64,000 nucleotides of DNA from Caballeronia glathei (GCF_000698595.1 NZ_JFHC01000023.1:1-64000), one strand, 5' to 3'; numbered from the stretch's first letter, positions 41,266-51,069 are shown. A program made the numbers and translations. The notes: generated by a model from the letters alone, not told the origin.

Positions 41266-42191
41266 TCGTCAAACCCCGCACCATCGATTTCGTCGCGCCT
41301 TCCGGCTATCCGCACGATCCCGCGGCCGTCGAGCGGGGGATCGAGCGGCTGCGTGCGCAAGGGCACCGGCTGGAGAACCTGCGGGCGACGCAGCGGCGCT
41401 TCCAGCGCTTCGGCGGCACCGACGGCGAGCGCGCCGCCGACCTGAACCGGCTCGCCGATCCGTCACGCCGGCTGCCGGACATCGTGCTCGCCGTGCGCGG
41501 CGGCTATGGCGCGGCGCGCATCCTGCACGGGCTCGATTTCGAAGGCCTGCAGCGGCGCCTGGACGATCAGCCGGTCGCCATCGTCGGGCACAGCGACTTC
41601 ACGGCGATCCAGTGCGCGCTCTACGCGCGTGCGGGTCTGAAGAGCTTCGGCGGCCCGATGTTCGCGAGCGACTTCGGCGCCGAGCGCCTGAGCACGTTCA
41701 CGATGCAGAATTTCTGGGGCGCGATCAGCCGCCCGAGTTTCACGGTGACGAGCCATGCGCCGCAGTCACAGTCCGTCGATGTCACGGGCATGCTGTGGGG
41801 CGGCAACCTGGCGATCCTGGCGTCGCTCGTCGGCACGCCGTACATGCCGCCGGTGGAGGGGGGCGTCCTGTTCATCGAGGATGTCAACGAGCACCCGTTT
41901 CGCATCGAACGGATGATCTATCAACTTCACCAGTCCGGCATTCTCGGGCGCCAGCAGGCGCTCGTGATGGGCGAGTTCTCGGGCGGCCGGCTCTCCGACT
42001 ACGACAACGGCTATTCGCTCGAAGCGATGATCGAACAGGTGCGCGCGGTGATAGGCATTCCGGTCGTGACGGGGCTGCAGTTCGGTCACGTCGAGAACCT
42101 CCTGACGCTTCCGTTCGGTGCGACCGCGCATCTCGTCGCGCGGCCGCAGGGATTCACGCTGCGGGTGAGCGATTATCCGCATCTGGCCTGA
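41262..42191 (+). CDS. ldcA: LD-carboxypeptidase (murein tetrapeptide carboxypeptidase)
   Basis: A 309-residue family S66 serine peptidase that removes the terminal D-Ala from cytosolic tetrapeptides so that tripeptides can be reused. The nucleophile is S111 in IVGHSDFTAIQ. The Glu and His of the Ser-Glu-His triad lie in FIEDVNEHPFRIERM and FGHVENLLTLPFG. It starts in ATGA overlap with tadA. With ddpX in the neighbouring operon it makes a small peptidoglycan-recycling neighbourhood. A strong terminator follows. Confidence 0.93.
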   Translation: MIVKPRTIDFVAPSGYPHDPAAVERGIERLRAQGHRLENLRATQRRFQRFGGTDGERAADLNRLADPSRRLPDIVLAVRGGYGAARILHGLDFEGLQRRLDDQPVAIVGHSDFTAIQCALYARAGLKSFGGPMFASDFGAERLSTFTMQNFWGAISRPSFTVTSHAPQSQSVDVTGMLWGGNLAILASLVGTPYMPPVEGGVLFIEDVNEHPFRIERMIYQLHQSGILGRQQALVMGEFSGGRLSDYDNGYSLEAMIEQVRAVIGIPVVTGLQFGHVENLLTLPFGATAHLVARPQGFTLRVSDYPHLA

Positions 42192-42207
42192 CGCGTGCGA
42201 CGCGCGG

Positions 42208-42234
42208 AGCGCCCCGCGATGGGCGCTTTTTTTT
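42208..42234 (+). terminator. Intrinsic terminator after ldcA
   Basis: AGCGCCC (42208-42214) pairs with GGGCGCT (42221-42227) over a 6-base loop and is followed by a run of T to 42234. Confidence 0.9.
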
Positions 42235-42308
42235 GGACATTTAACGCAACTAACGATCCTTCAATGCACCATCCGCATTCTGACGTGGCACTGAGTCCGT
42301 GCATCGAA

Positions 42309-42347
42309 TTGTCGACAAAAAAGTGGCGTCAATGATGACAAAAAAGT
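42309..42347. promoter_or_regulatory. Candidate GntR operators
   Basis: TTGTCGACAA (42309-42318) is a perfect palindrome of the GT-N-AC type that FadR-subfamily regulators bind. GACAAAAAAGT occurs identically at 42314-42324 and 42337-42347, 23 bases apart. A third related half (TTGTTGACAA) overlaps the -35 at 42439-42448. They suggest autoregulation by the gene downstream. Confidence 0.5.
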
Positions 42348-42440
42348 TTGCTATTCCGTGTAAGGCCCGTCTGTAAAGGATCGTAGCGCGATCGCCATAT
42401 GGGAAAAACCCCTTTCGCCGACAATTCCGCAATTGAATTG

Positions 42441-42468
42441 TTGACAATGTTTATGTCCGTTCTAACAT
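42441..42468 (+). promoter_or_regulatory. Sigma70-type promoter for the GntR gene
   Basis: Perfect TTGACA (42441-42446) and TAACAT (42463-42468), 16 bases apart; the transcript would start about 20 bases before ATG 42493. Confidence 0.6.
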
Positions 42469-42492
42469 GCACAACATGCGAGTGACCACATC

Positions 42493-43218
42493 ATGTCAGA
42501 CCCGAAACAAAGCACCTCATCTAACGCTTCAGCCAACGGCAGCGCCAACGCCGAGTCGATCGCCGAGAATATCCGCGCCGCGATCCTCGAGCACCGGCTT
42601 GCGCCGGGCGCGAAGCTGACCGAAGCGCAATTGTGCGAAGTGTTCGAGGTCAAGCGCGGCACCGTGCGCCAGGCGCTCGCGCAACTGGCGGGCGAGCGGC
42701 TCGTGGATCTGGAGCCGAACCGCGGAGCGTTCGTCGCGAGTCCGTCGCTGCAGGAAGTGCACGAGGTGTTCGAGATGCGCCGCATCATCGAGATGGCGGT
42801 GGTCGAGCGGATCTGCAGCGGGCACGGCACGCGGCGCCTGAAGTCGATCAGCGCCACGATCGGGCGCGAACGGCGCGCCTTCGAGGGCCACGATTTTTCG
42901 GCGTGGATCCGCCTCTCGGGCGAGTTCCATACGGAGCTCGCGGCGCTCACGGGCAATAGCGTGTTGTGCGAATGCCTGTCCGGGCTCGTCGCGCGCTCGA
43001 CGCTGATCTCGGCGCTCTATGAGTCGCTCGGCAAGAGCTCGTGTTCGTTCGAGGACCACGAGGAGATCCTCGCGGCACTCGATGCAGGCGATGCCCCGAA
43101 AGCCTCCGATCTGATGGCGCGGCACCTTCTGGATGTCGAATTGAAAATGCTGGAGCGGCCGGCGCGTGGCGCGGTCGATCTGCGTGAAGTTTTTGCGAGG
43201 CCTGCCGAGCGGGAATAA
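42493..43218 (+). CDS. GntR-family (FCD domain) transcriptional regulator
   Basis: A 241-residue regulator with a polar Ser/Asn N-terminal tail, a winged-helix DNA-binding domain (about 15-80: ENIRAAILEHRLAPGAKLTEAQLCEVFEVKRGTVRQALAQLAGERLV) and a C-terminal all-helical FCD effector domain with likely metal ligands (EFHTEL and the C-terminal ARHL). It stands just before the purine/allantoin genes on the same strand, so it probably controls them with a purine-pathway intermediate as effector; that is inference from position. Confidence 0.9.
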   Translation: MSDPKQSTSSNASANGSANAESIAENIRAAILEHRLAPGAKLTEAQLCEVFEVKRGTVRQALAQLAGERLVDLEPNRGAFVASPSLQEVHEVFEMRRIIEMAVVERICSGHGTRRLKSISATIGRERRAFEGHDFSAWIRLSGEFHTELAALTGNSVLCECLSGLVARSTLISALYESLGKSSCSFEDHEEILAALDAGDAPKASDLMARHLLDVELKMLERPARGAVDLREVFARPAERE

Positions 43219-43575
43219 ACGTTCGGCGGGTCACGCACCGAAAGCCGGTCACAACCGGCATCGAATCGAAGAAATGGAGACGGCGCCCCCGCAAAGCGGA
43301 GCGCGCAATCAATTGACCGCAAGCGCGCGAAGTCGCAGCGTGCGGCAGCACTGAACAGGACGCTCGCCAGAACGTCGATGAAAACGCAAAACGCCGCGGC
43401 GTCGCTTTCAACAGCCCCGAAACATCGTCAGGGTTCTTCGAAAGCACCGCCCAGCGCGTCGCAAGTCGGAAGCGTACCGCGCGCAAGCAGCCCAGGTATC
43501 GAATCGGCGCATCGAGCGTCGGGCCGCGCGTTGCCTTTTTCATTACCAGTTGCCTTGTTCAATGAAGGAGAAGTC
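43219..43575. other. Gap between GntR gene and NCS1 permease gene (357 bases)
   Basis: The permease frame stays open upstream to 43378, but those 66 residues are low-complexity and precede a good ribosome site, so I treat them as non-coding. No clear promoter, terminator or operator-like repeat was recognised. Confidence 0.4.
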
Positions 43576-45075
43576 ATGGCTCAGTTCAGTGCAGCTTCCA
43601 GTGATTCCGCGTTGCCGCCGTTCGAAGAAACGGCCGGCGGCGAGTCGGGTCTTCCCGCCGGCTACAGCGATCGGCTCTATAACGAAGACCTCGCGCCGCT
43701 CAAGAACCAGAGCTGGAACGCATACAACATCTTCGCGTTCTGGATGTCGGATGTGCACAGCGTCGGCGGCTATGTGTTCGCCGGCAGTCTCTTTGCGCTC
43801 GGGCTGACGAGCTGGCAGGTGCTGGTGTCGCTGCTGGTCGGCATCGGGTTCGTGAACGCGCTGTGCAATCTCATCGCGAAGCCGAGCCAGCAGGCGGGCG
43901 TGCCGTATCCGGTCGCGTGCCGCGCGACGTTCGGCGTGCTCGGCGCGAACATCCCGGCCGTGATCCGCGGACTCATCGCGGTGGCGTGGTACGGCATTCA
44001 GACGTTTCTTGCATCGAGCGCGCTCGTCATCGTCGTGCTCAAGTTCTTTCCGCAACTGCTGCCCTATGCCGACGTCCACCGCTACGGCTTCGTGGGGCTC
44101 TCGGCACTCGGCTGGGCGGGCTTCATGCTGCTCTGGGTGCTGCAGGCCGTCGTGTTCTGGCGCGGCATGGAGATGATCAAGAAGTTCATCGATTTCGCGG
44201 GCCCCGCGGTGTATGTCGTGATGTTCATTCTCGCGGGCTACATGGTGTGGCGCGCGGGTCCCGAGAACGTCGGCCTGAACCTCGGCGGCGTGAAGTATCA
44301 CGGCATGGAAGTCGTGCCGGTGATGATCACGGCGATCTCGCTCGTGGTGTCGTATTTCTCCGGCCCGATGCTCAATTTCGGCGACTTCTCGCGCTACTGC
44401 AAGAGCTACCGCAGCGTGAAGCGCGGCAATTTCTGGGGCCTGCCGGTCAACTTCCTGGCGTTCTCGCTCGTCACCGTGATCACGACCGCCGCGACGCTGC
44501 CGGTGTTCGGCGAACTGATCACGGACCCGGTCGAGACGGTCGGCCGCATCGATCACCCGACGGCCGTGATTCTCGGCGCGCTGACGTTCACGATCGCGAC
44601 CATCGGCATCAACATCGTCGCGAACTTCGTGTCGCCGGCCTTCGATTTCTCCAACGTCGCGCCGCGCCACATCAGCTGGCGCATGGGCGGGATGATGGCG
44701 GCTGTGGCGTCGGTGTTCATCACGCCGTGGAACCTGTTCAACAACCCGGCAGTGATCCACTACACGCTCGACGTGCTCGGCGGATTCATCGGGCCGCTGT
44801 ATGGCGTTCTGATCATCGACTTCTATCTCGTCAAGCGCGGCAAGCTGGTGGTGCATGATCTGTACACGACGTCCGAGACCGGCCGCTACTGGTACACGAA
44901 GGGCGTGAACCGCCGCGCGGTGGCGGCACTCCTGCCGGCAGCGGCGATCGCGGTGGCATCCGTGCTGATTCCGTCGCTCGCGGGCGCGGCGAACTTCTCG
45001 TGGTTCATCGGCGCGGGCCTCGGCGCCATCTTCTACTGGTTCCTCGCGGACAGGAAGGCGGCAGGCGCAGCGTGA
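43576..45075 (+). CDS. NCS1-family purine/allantoin permease
   Basis: A 499-residue membrane protein with about 12 helices. The motif SWNAYNIFAFWMSDVHSVGGY and the preceding YNEDLAPLKNQ are characteristic of the NCS1 nucleobase:cation symporters (PucI, hydantoin, uracil and allantoin transporters). Proton- or sodium-driven uptake of allantoin or a purine is the likely role given that allantoin racemase follows on the same strand. ATG 43576 follows AAGGAGAAGTC. Confidence 0.9.
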   Translation: MAQFSAASSDSALPPFEETAGGESGLPAGYSDRLYNEDLAPLKNQSWNAYNIFAFWMSDVHSVGGYVFAGSLFALGLTSWQVLVSLLVGIGFVNALCNLIAKPSQQAGVPYPVACRATFGVLGANIPAVIRGLIAVAWYGIQTFLASSALVIVVLKFFPQLLPYADVHRYGFVGLSALGWAGFMLLWVLQAVVFWRGMEMIKKFIDFAGPAVYVVMFILAGYMVWRAGPENVGLNLGGVKYHGMEVVPVMITAISLVVSYFSGPMLNFGDFSRYCKSYRSVKRGNFWGLPVNFLAFSLVTVITTAATLPVFGELITDPVETVGRIDHPTAVILGALTFTIATIGINIVANFVSPAFDFSNVAPRHISWRMGGMMAAVASVFITPWNLFNNPAVIHYTLDVLGGFIGPLYGVLIIDFYLVKRGKLVVHDLYTTSETGRYWYTKGVNRRAVAALLPAAAIAVASVLIPSLAGAANFSWFIGAGLGAIFYWFLADRKAAGAA

Positions 45076-45203
45076 GGCAGAAGTCAGGAGCAGAATCGAA
45101 TCATTTGCGCCAGGCGCGAGCGGTGCCGGTCCGAAGGCAGGCACACGCAACGGCACGAGCACCGCGAACGCAGGCGAGGCATTGAACATCGAAGGAGCAG
45201 CAC

Positions 45204-45959
45204 ATGCGAATCAAGCTGATCAACCCGAACACGACGCAGCGCATGACCGACGCAATGGCGCGCTGCGCGCAGGAAGTCGCCGCGCCGGGAACGGAAATAG
45301 TGGCGGTGAGCCCGGCGATGGGCCCGCCGTCGATCGAGGGCTACTACGACGAGGCGATTGCATCGCTCGGTCTGCTTGCCGAGGTCGAGGCGGGCGAACG
45401 CCAGGGCTTCGACGGCTACGTCATAGCGTGTTTCGGCGACCCGGCGCTCTATGCGGCAAGAGAACTGGCGCACGGGCCCGTGATCGGCATCGCGGAAGCG
45501 GCGATGCACGCCGCGAGCGTGATCGCGCCGGGCTTTTCCGTCGTGACGACGCTCGCGCGCACCTGCGGCATGGCATGGCACCTCGCGGAGCGCTACGGCA
45601 TGACGCGCTTTTGCAAGAACGTGCGGGCCACCGATGTCGCAGTGCTCGATCTCGACATCCCTGGCTCGGCGGCGAGGTCGATCATCATCGACGAGTGCCG
45701 CCGAGCGCTCGACGAAGACGGGTCGGAGGCGATCGTGCTCGGCTGCGCGGGCATGGCGGAGTTCTGCCATGAAATCGAGGACGCGATCGGTGCGCCGGTC
45801 GTCGAAGGCGTGACAGCCGCCGTGAAGTGGACCGAGGCGCTCGTCGCGCTGAAGCTGCATACGTCCAAGCGCGGCGACTTCGCGCGGCCGTTGCAGAAGC
45901 GCTACGACGGCGTGCTCGCCGACTACAGTCCGAGGCCCGCGCACATACACCGCAAGTGA
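45204..45959 (+). CDS. Allantoin/hydantoin racemase
   Basis: A 251-residue Asp/Glu/hydantoin racemase-family protein. The two catalytic Cys candidates are in VIACFGDPALYAA and VLGCAGMAEFC, and the opening MRIKLINPNTTQRMTDAM is the usual family start. In a purine cluster the role is interconversion of R- and S-allantoin, so that both the enzymatic (S) and spontaneous (R) isomers can be used by allantoinase. AAGGAG is seven bases before the ATG. It resembles the HpxA type. Confidence 0.9.
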   Translation: MRIKLINPNTTQRMTDAMARCAQEVAAPGTEIVAVSPAMGPPSIEGYYDEAIASLGLLAEVEAGERQGFDGYVIACFGDPALYAARELAHGPVIGIAEAAMHAASVIAPGFSVVTTLARTCGMAWHLAERYGMTRFCKNVRATDVAVLDLDIPGSAARSIIIDECRRALDEDGSEAIVLGCAGMAEFCHEIEDAIGAPVVEGVTAAVKWTEALVALKLHTSKRGDFARPLQKRYDGVLADYSPRPAHIHRK

Positions 45960-46045
45960 CCCGCATTATCTGCGCTGCCGTATGGGCGCACCGGGGTGTT
46001 TTCGCTACACTGATCCATCGATCCACCGCTTAATCGTTCACCGCC

Positions 46046-47002
46046 ATGTCAATCGATCCGAACTATCCACGCGACCTGATCGGCTACGGCCGCCACCCGG
46101 TGCAGGCGAACTGGCCCGGGCGCGCGCGCGTCGCCGTGCAGTTCGTCCTGAATTACGAGGAGGGCGGCGAGAACTGCGTGCTGCACGGCGATCCGGGCTC
46201 GGAGCAGTTCCTGTCGGAGATCGTCGGGGCGGCCTCGTTTCCCTCGCGCCACATGAGCATGGAGTCGATCTACGAATACGGCTCGCGCGCGGGCGTCTGG
46301 CGGTTCCTGCGCGAGTTCGAGAAGCGCGGTTTGCCGCTCACGATCTTCGGCGTCGGCATGGCGATCGAGCGGCATCCGGAACTCGCACGCGCATTCGTCG
46401 AGCTGGGGCATGAAATCGCGTGCCACGGCTACCGGTGGATCCACTATCAGGACATGTCGCCGGAGCGCGAGGCGGAGCACATGCGTCTCGGCATGGAGGC
46501 GATCGAGCGCGTGACGGGCGTGCGCCCGCTCGGCTGGTACACCGGGCGCGACAGTCCGAACACGCACCGGCTGGTGGCGGAGTACGGCGGCTTTCTCTAC
46601 GACTCCGACTACTACGGCGACGACCTGCCGTTCTGGATGGACGTCGAAGTCACGGGAGGCAGGAAGTCGCCGCAACTGATCGTGCCGTACACGCTCGACA
46701 CCAACGACATGCGTTTCGCGACCCCGCAGGGCTACAACACCGGCGAGCAGTTTTTCACCTATCTGCGCGATGCGTTCGACGTCCTCTACGAAGAAGGCGA
46801 CGAAGCGCCGAAGATGCTTTCCGTCGGCATGCATTGCCGCCTCCTCGGACGCCCGGGGCGGTTTCGCGGCCTGCAGCGCTTTCTCGATCACATCGAGAAG
46901 CACGACCGCGTGTGGGTGACGCGGCGCGTCGACATCGCGCGGCACTGGCGCGAACATCACCCCTGCGAGGGCGGCAAGCACTCCAACGAGACCACGGCAT
47001 GA
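46046..47002 (+). CDS. puuE: Allantoinase PuuE (polysaccharide-deacetylase fold)
   Basis: A 318-residue protein with a NodB-like fold: LNYEEGGENCVLHGD near the N-terminus, HEIACHGYRWIHYQDMSPERE and WYTGRDSPNTHRL. These are diagnostic of PuuE, the metal-independent allantoinase that is unrelated to AllB. It opens the allantoin ring to give allantoate. It overlaps uraD by four bases. Confidence 0.94.
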   Translation: MSIDPNYPRDLIGYGRHPVQANWPGRARVAVQFVLNYEEGGENCVLHGDPGSEQFLSEIVGAASFPSRHMSMESIYEYGSRAGVWRFLREFEKRGLPLTIFGVGMAIERHPELARAFVELGHEIACHGYRWIHYQDMSPEREAEHMRLGMEAIERVTGVRPLGWYTGRDSPNTHRLVAEYGGFLYDSDYYGDDLPFWMDVEVTGGRKSPQLIVPYTLDTNDMRFATPQGYNTGEQFFTYLRDAFDVLYEEGDEAPKMLSVGMHCRLLGRPGRFRGLQRFLDHIEKHDRVWVTRRVDIARHWREHHPCEGGKHSNETTA

Positions 47003-47520
47003 AGGCGATGCACTACACACTGGAACAACTCAACACGCTGCCCGCCGATACGTTCGTCACGGTGCTCTCCGGCATTTTCGAGCACTCGCCGTGGGTGGCC
47101 GAAGCGGCAGCGTCGCAGCGGCCGTTCGCGAGCGTCGGCGCGCTGCACACAACCATGTCGGGCGCGGTCGAGGCGGCGGGCGAAGCGCGGCAGCTCGCGC
47201 TCATCAATGCCCACCCCGAACTCGCGGGCAAGGCGGCGGTGCGCGGCGAACTCACCGAGGAATCGACGCGCGAGCAGAGCGGCGCGGGCCTGAACCTCTG
47301 CACGCAGGGGGAATTCGACCGCCTGCAGGCGCTCAATGCCGCGTATCGCGCGAAGTTCGGCTTTCCTTTCATCCTTGCCGTTCGCGGTTATGACCGCCAC
47401 GGCATCATCGCGAACTTCGAAAAGCGCGTGAACCACAGCCGCACCGAAGAGCTTCGCGAAAGTCTCGACCAGATCTACCGGATAGCGCGTTTCAGGCTCG
47501 ACGACCTGATCACCGCCTGA
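46999..47520 (+). CDS. uraD: OHCU decarboxylase
   Basis: A 173-residue all-helical enzyme that decarboxylates 2-oxo-4-hydroxy-4-carboxy-5-ureidoimidazoline to S-allantoin. Catalytic His72 lies in [13 protein letters not shown], followed by the family stretch [14 protein letters not shown]. The C-terminal [12 protein letters not shown] loop is intact. Translation is coupled to puuE by ATGA. Confidence 0.94.
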   Translation: MKAMHYTLEQLNTLPADTFVTVLSGIFEHSPWVAEAAASQRPFASVGALHTTMSGAVEAAGEARQLALINAHPELAGKAAVRGELTEESTREQSGAGLNLCTQGEFDRLQALNAAYRAKFGFPFILAVRGYDRHGIIANFEKRVNHSRTEELRESLDQIYRIARFRLDDLITA

Positions 47521-47568
47521 CGCGCCGCTTCATCCGCTTTTCACCGTACAACGAACCAGGACACGACA

Positions 47569-48582
47569 ATGGCAATTCCGACACTCGACCCCAACGCGCC
47601 CGAATTCACGCGCCGCTACGTCAATCTCGCGGACCCGCGTCTCGGTGCCCAGGCGCTCGAAGCCAGCGACGATTTCTTTGCACCGAAAGAGCGCATGCTG
47701 AACCCCGAGCCGGCGGTGTTCATCCCCGGCAAATTCGACGATCACGGCAAGTGGATGGACGGCTGGGAAACGCGCCGCAAGCGCACGACCGGCTACGACT
47801 GGTGCGTCGTCAAGCTTGCGCGCCCGGGCGTGATCAAGGGCATCGACCTCGACACGAGCCATTTCACCGGCAACTTCCCGCCGGCGGCATCGATCGAAGG
47901 CGCGCATGTTGCGGAGGGCGCCGCGCTGAACCAGTCGACGGCATGGACGGAAATCGTGCCCTCCATCACGCTGCAGGGCAACAGCCACCATTACCTCGAC
48001 GTCGCCTCGGCCGAGCCGTTCACGCATCTGCGCGTGAACATCTACCCCGACGGCGGCATCGCGCGCCTGCGCGTGTACGGCCAGCCGCAGCTCGACTGGA
48101 GCCGCGCGAGCCGCAGCGAACTGTTCGACCTCGCGGCGATGGAAAACGGCGCGTACCTCGTCGCGACCAACAACCAGCACTTCGGCCTCGCGTCCACGCT
48201 GCTGATGCCGGGCCGCGGCGTGAACATGGGCGACGGGTGGGAAACGCGGCGCCGTCGCGAGCCGGGCAACGACTGGTGCGTCGTCGCGCTGGCGCAGCCG
48301 GGCATCATCAAGAAGATCGAAGTCGATACCGCGCACTTCAAGGGCAACTATCCGGACCGCTGCTCGCTGCAGGCGGCGTACGTGAAGGGCGGCACCGACA
48401 GCTCGCTCATCACGCAGGCGATGTTCTGGCCGGTACTGCTGGGCGAGCAGAAGCTGCAGATGGACAAGCAGCATTTCTTCGAGTCGGAGCTGGAGTCGCT
48501 CGGGCCGGTCACGCATGTACGCTTCAACATCATTCCGGACGGCGGCGTATCGCGTCTGCGTCTGTTTGGAACGCTCGCATGA
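47569..48582 (+). CDS. alc: Allantoicase
   Basis: A 337-residue enzyme that splits allantoate to ureidoglycolate and urea. It consists of two similar beta-jellyroll repeats; the repeat marks are [39 protein letters not shown] in the first half and [39 protein letters not shown] in the second. Length matches the family. It overlaps the allA start by four bases. Confidence 0.96.
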   Translation: MAIPTLDPNAPEFTRRYVNLADPRLGAQALEASDDFFAPKERMLNPEPAVFIPGKFDDHGKWMDGWETRRKRTTGYDWCVVKLARPGVIKGIDLDTSHFTGNFPPAASIEGAHVAEGAALNQSTAWTEIVPSITLQGNSHHYLDVASAEPFTHLRVNIYPDGGIARLRVYGQPQLDWSRASRSELFDLAAMENGAYLVATNNQHFGLASTLLMPGRGVNMGDGWETRRRREPGNDWCVVALAQPGIIKKIEVDTAHFKGNYPDRCSLQAAYVKGGTDSSLITQAMFWPVLLGEQKLQMDKQHFFESELESLGPVTHVRFNIIPDGGVSRLRLFGTLA

Positions 48583-49079
48583 AAAAGCTCGCCATTGCCC
48601 CGTTGACGCGTGCTGCGTTCAAGCCTTTCGGCGACGTCATCGAGCTCGATGGCGCGAAACAGATTCCGATCAACCTCGGTACGACGATCCGCTATCACGA
48701 TCTCGCGAACATCGACGTGGAGGACGAGGGCGGCCGCCCGCTCGTGAACCTGTTTCGCGGCCAGCCGCGCGCGCTGCCGTTCGAAGTCACGATGCTCGAG
48801 CGGCATCCGCTCGGCAGCCAGGCGTTCATCCCGTTGAACGACAAGCCTTATCTCGTCGTGGTCGCGCCCGCGGGCGATCTGGACGAGAAGGAAATCCGGG
48901 CATTCGTCATACGCGGCTGGCAGGGCGTCAATTACGCAAAGGGCGTCTGGCACCATCCGCTGATCGCGCTCGATCAGGTGAGTGACTTCATCGTCGTCGA
49001 TCGCGGCGGCGAGGGCCACAATCTCCACGAGCAGGATTTGCACGAGTCGCTGTGGCTGACCGGAGATGCGATGCGGTAA
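48579..49079 (+). CDS. allA: Ureidoglycolate lyase
   Basis: A 166-residue cupin-type enzyme that cleaves ureidoglycolate to glyoxylate and urea, the final step encoded here. It starts [22 protein letters not shown] and has [15 protein letters not shown] and WHHPLIAL, as in other AllA. ATGA overlap with alc. The terminator at 49104-49137 ends the transcript. Confidence 0.95.
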   Translation: MKKLAIAPLTRAAFKPFGDVIELDGAKQIPINLGTTIRYHDLANIDVEDEGGRPLVNLFRGQPRALPFEVTMLERHPLGSQAFIPLNDKPYLVVVAPAGDLDEKEIRAFVIRGWQGVNYAKGVWHHPLIALDQVSDFIVVDRGGEGHNLHEQDLHESLWLTGDAMR

Positions 49080-49103
49080 GCGGCTGCTGAATGCCGTTTT
49101 CAT

Positions 49104-49137
49104 AAGGGACCGTCAACATGCGGTCCCTTTTTGTTTT
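49104..49137 (+). terminator. Intrinsic terminator after allA
   Basis: AAGGGACCG (49104-49112) pairs with CGGTCCCTT (49121-49129) over an 8-base loop, followed by TTTTGTTTT. Confidence 0.88.
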
Positions 49138-49290
49138 GGCTCACACGTGGTGGCTCTTGCAGCGTGCATCCCAATGGCTTGAGTATTACAATCGCCTTTC
49201 AATCCGGCGCTTGTGACTTGTTGCCGGAACCAATCGACTGTGCCGCGGACCGTGCCGCGCTGCGGCACTGACCCCACAAGGAGACTGGGC

Positions 49291-49773
49291 ATGAAAGTGG
49301 AACCGCAGAAGGAACACGCTTGGCTGCAAAAGCTGCTTGGCGACTGGACAGCGAAGGGCGAGGCGGTGATGGAGCCCGGGCAGCCGCCGCAGCAATGGGA
49401 GACGACCGAGCATGTGCGTTCGATCGGCGATGTCTGGGTTCAGTGCGAAGGCGAGGGCGAGATGCCCGACGGCGATCCGGCCACGACCGTGATGACGCTC
49501 GGCTACGACACGCAGAAAAAGCAGTTCGTCGGGACGTTCATCGGATCGATGATGACCAACCTGTGGGTCTACGAGGGCTCCCTCGATGCCGACGGCCGCA
49601 CGCTCACGTTGAGCGCGGAGGGCCCCGATTTCGGCAACGAGGGGAAATATGCGCAGTACCGCGACGTCATCGCGTTCGAGAACGACGACCATCGCACGCT
49701 GACGTCGTACATGCTCGACGCCGACGGCAAGTGGAACCCGTTCATGACCGCGCATTACCGGCGCAAGCGCTGA
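49291..49773 (+). CDS. DUF1579 family protein
   Basis: A 160-residue soluble protein of the DUF1579 family (EHAWLQKLLGDWTAKGEAVMEPGQPP ... HVRSIGDVWVQCEGEGEMPDG ... LGYDTQKKQFVGTFIGSMMTNLWVYEGSL), a lipocalin-like beta fold of unknown function. ATG 49291 follows AAGGAG; the frame opens earlier at 49213 but without similarity. It is alone between the allA terminator and the convergent puuD, and nothing in the sequence links it to purines. Confidence 0.85.
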   Translation: MKVEPQKEHAWLQKLLGDWTAKGEAVMEPGQPPQQWETTEHVRSIGDVWVQCEGEGEMPDGDPATTVMTLGYDTQKKQFVGTFIGSMMTNLWVYEGSLDADGRTLTLSAEGPDFGNEGKYAQYRDVIAFENDDHRTLTSYMLDADGKWNPFMTAHYRRKR

Positions 49774-49875
49774 GCTGCCAAGAGCCAGGCGTCGTCGACG
49801 CCGCGGCTCGAAGAGGGAAAATTCCGGGGGCCGTTGCGCTGCACGAAGCGGCAAGTCCCCCGGACGACCAGCGGC

Positions 49876-51069
49876 TTACCGCACCGCGCCGCTGTCGAAC
49901 CACGCGGCGATTTTCTGGCGCTCCGCATCGGTCATCTGCGTGACATTGCCGATCGGCATGGCCTTGAGGGTCACTGCCTGCTGATGCACGCGCTTCGCGT
50001 TCTGCGAGATTTCATCGGGAGTATCGAGCAGCACGCCGGCCGGAGCGCTGCCCATCATCGTTGGATGCGACGAGTGGCACGATGCGCAGCGCTGCTGGAT
50101 GATCGGCGCGATATCGGCCACCTTGAGCGTGGGCGCGCCCGCCACCTGAACAGGCGTGGCCGAGGGCCTGGGCATCGTCCAGGCGAACGCGGCGAGCACG
50201 AGCACGAGGCCGGTCGCGGGTAGATACCACAGCACCTGGCCGCGATGCCGCATCACGAAGAACTGCCGGATCAGCGCGCCCGCGAGCATGATGAGCAGCA
50301 GCACGGCCCAGTTGTACTTGTGCGTGTAGGTCATCGCGTAGTGGTTCGACAGCATGACGAACACCACCGGTAGCGTGAAGTACGTGTTGTGCACCGAGCG
50401 CTGCTTGCCGCGCTTGCCGTAGATCGCCTTGGGCACTTCGCCCTTCAGCATCGCGTCCACCATCTTGCGCTGGCCCGGAATGATGACGAAGAACACGTTG
50501 GCCGACATGATCGTCGCGAGCATGGCGCCCGTGATGAGATAGGCGGCGCGTCCCGCGAAGATATGGCACGCGAGCCACGCGGCGATTACCACGTAGATGC
50601 CGACGCCGATGCCGAGCAGCCGGTCGTTGTTGCCGAGCATCCTGCACAGCGAGTCATACACGATCCAGCCCGCCATCAGGAAGCCGAGCGCCGCCGATAC
50701 CGCGACGACCGGCCCCATGTCGAGCACGTTCTTGTCGATGAGATACGTGCTCGGCGACGCGAGGTAGATCACCATGAAGAGCCCGAAGCCGGACATCCAC
50801 GTGGTGTAGGACGGCCACTTCGACCAGTGCAGGTCGTCGGGCATGTTCGGCGGCGCGACGGTGTACTTCTGCATGTTGTAGAAACCGCCGCCGTGCACGT
50901 GCCACAGTTCGCCGAACACGCCGCGCTTCGCGAGCGTCGGGTCCTTCGGCGGTTTCAGGCTGTTGTCGAGCGCGACGAAATAGAACGACTCGCCGATCCA
51001 CGCGATCGCCACGATGACGTGCAGCCATCGCAGCGCGAGGTTGAGCCAGTCGGTGATAAAGCCTTCCAT
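49876..51069 (-). CDS. puuD: Urate hydroxylase PuuD (membrane urate oxidase with cytochrome c domain)
   Basis: A 397-residue inner-membrane protein with eight or nine helices in the N-terminal 300 residues (LNLALRWLHVIVAIAWIGES, and further His-containing helices) and a C-terminal periplasmic cytochrome c domain: CASCH at 328-332 and a likely axial Met at 371 (KAMPIG). It oxidises urate to 5-hydroxyisourate and passes electrons to the respiratory chain, so it makes no hydrogen peroxide. GGAGGAG precedes the ATG. It follows uraH on the same strand. Confidence 0.94.
   Translation of the reverse strand: MEGFITDWLNLALRWLHVIVAIAWIGESFYFVALDNSLKPPKDPTLAKRGVFGELWHVHGGGFYNMQKYTVAPPNMPDDLHWSKWPSYTTWMSGFGLFMVIYLASPSTYLIDKNVLDMGPVVAVSAALGFLMAGWIVYDSLCRMLGNNDRLLGIGVGIYVVIAAWLACHIFAGRAAYLITGAMLATIMSANVFFVIIPGQRKMVDAMLKGEVPKAIYGKRGKQRSVHNTYFTLPVVFVMLSNHYAMTYTHKYNWAVLLLIMLAGALIRQFFVMRHRGQVLWYLPATGLVLVLAAFAWTMPRPSATPVQVAGAPTLKVADIAPIIQQRCASCHSSHPTMMGSAPAGVLLDTPDEISQNAKRVHQQAVTLKAMPIGNVTQMTDAERQKIAAWFDSGAVR

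Larger units (their letters stand above)
42192..42492. promoter_or_regulatory. Control region of the GntR gene
   Basis: 301 bases, much more AT-rich than the surroundings after the ldcA terminator. It holds a perfect TTGTCGACAA palindrome, two identical 11-base repeats and a sigma70 promoter. Confidence 0.6.

Noticed and set aside
45960-46045. Promoter (TACACT near 46007) before puuE
   Set aside because: The -10-like element has no acceptable -35 at 16-18 bases; the genes may be read through from upstream.
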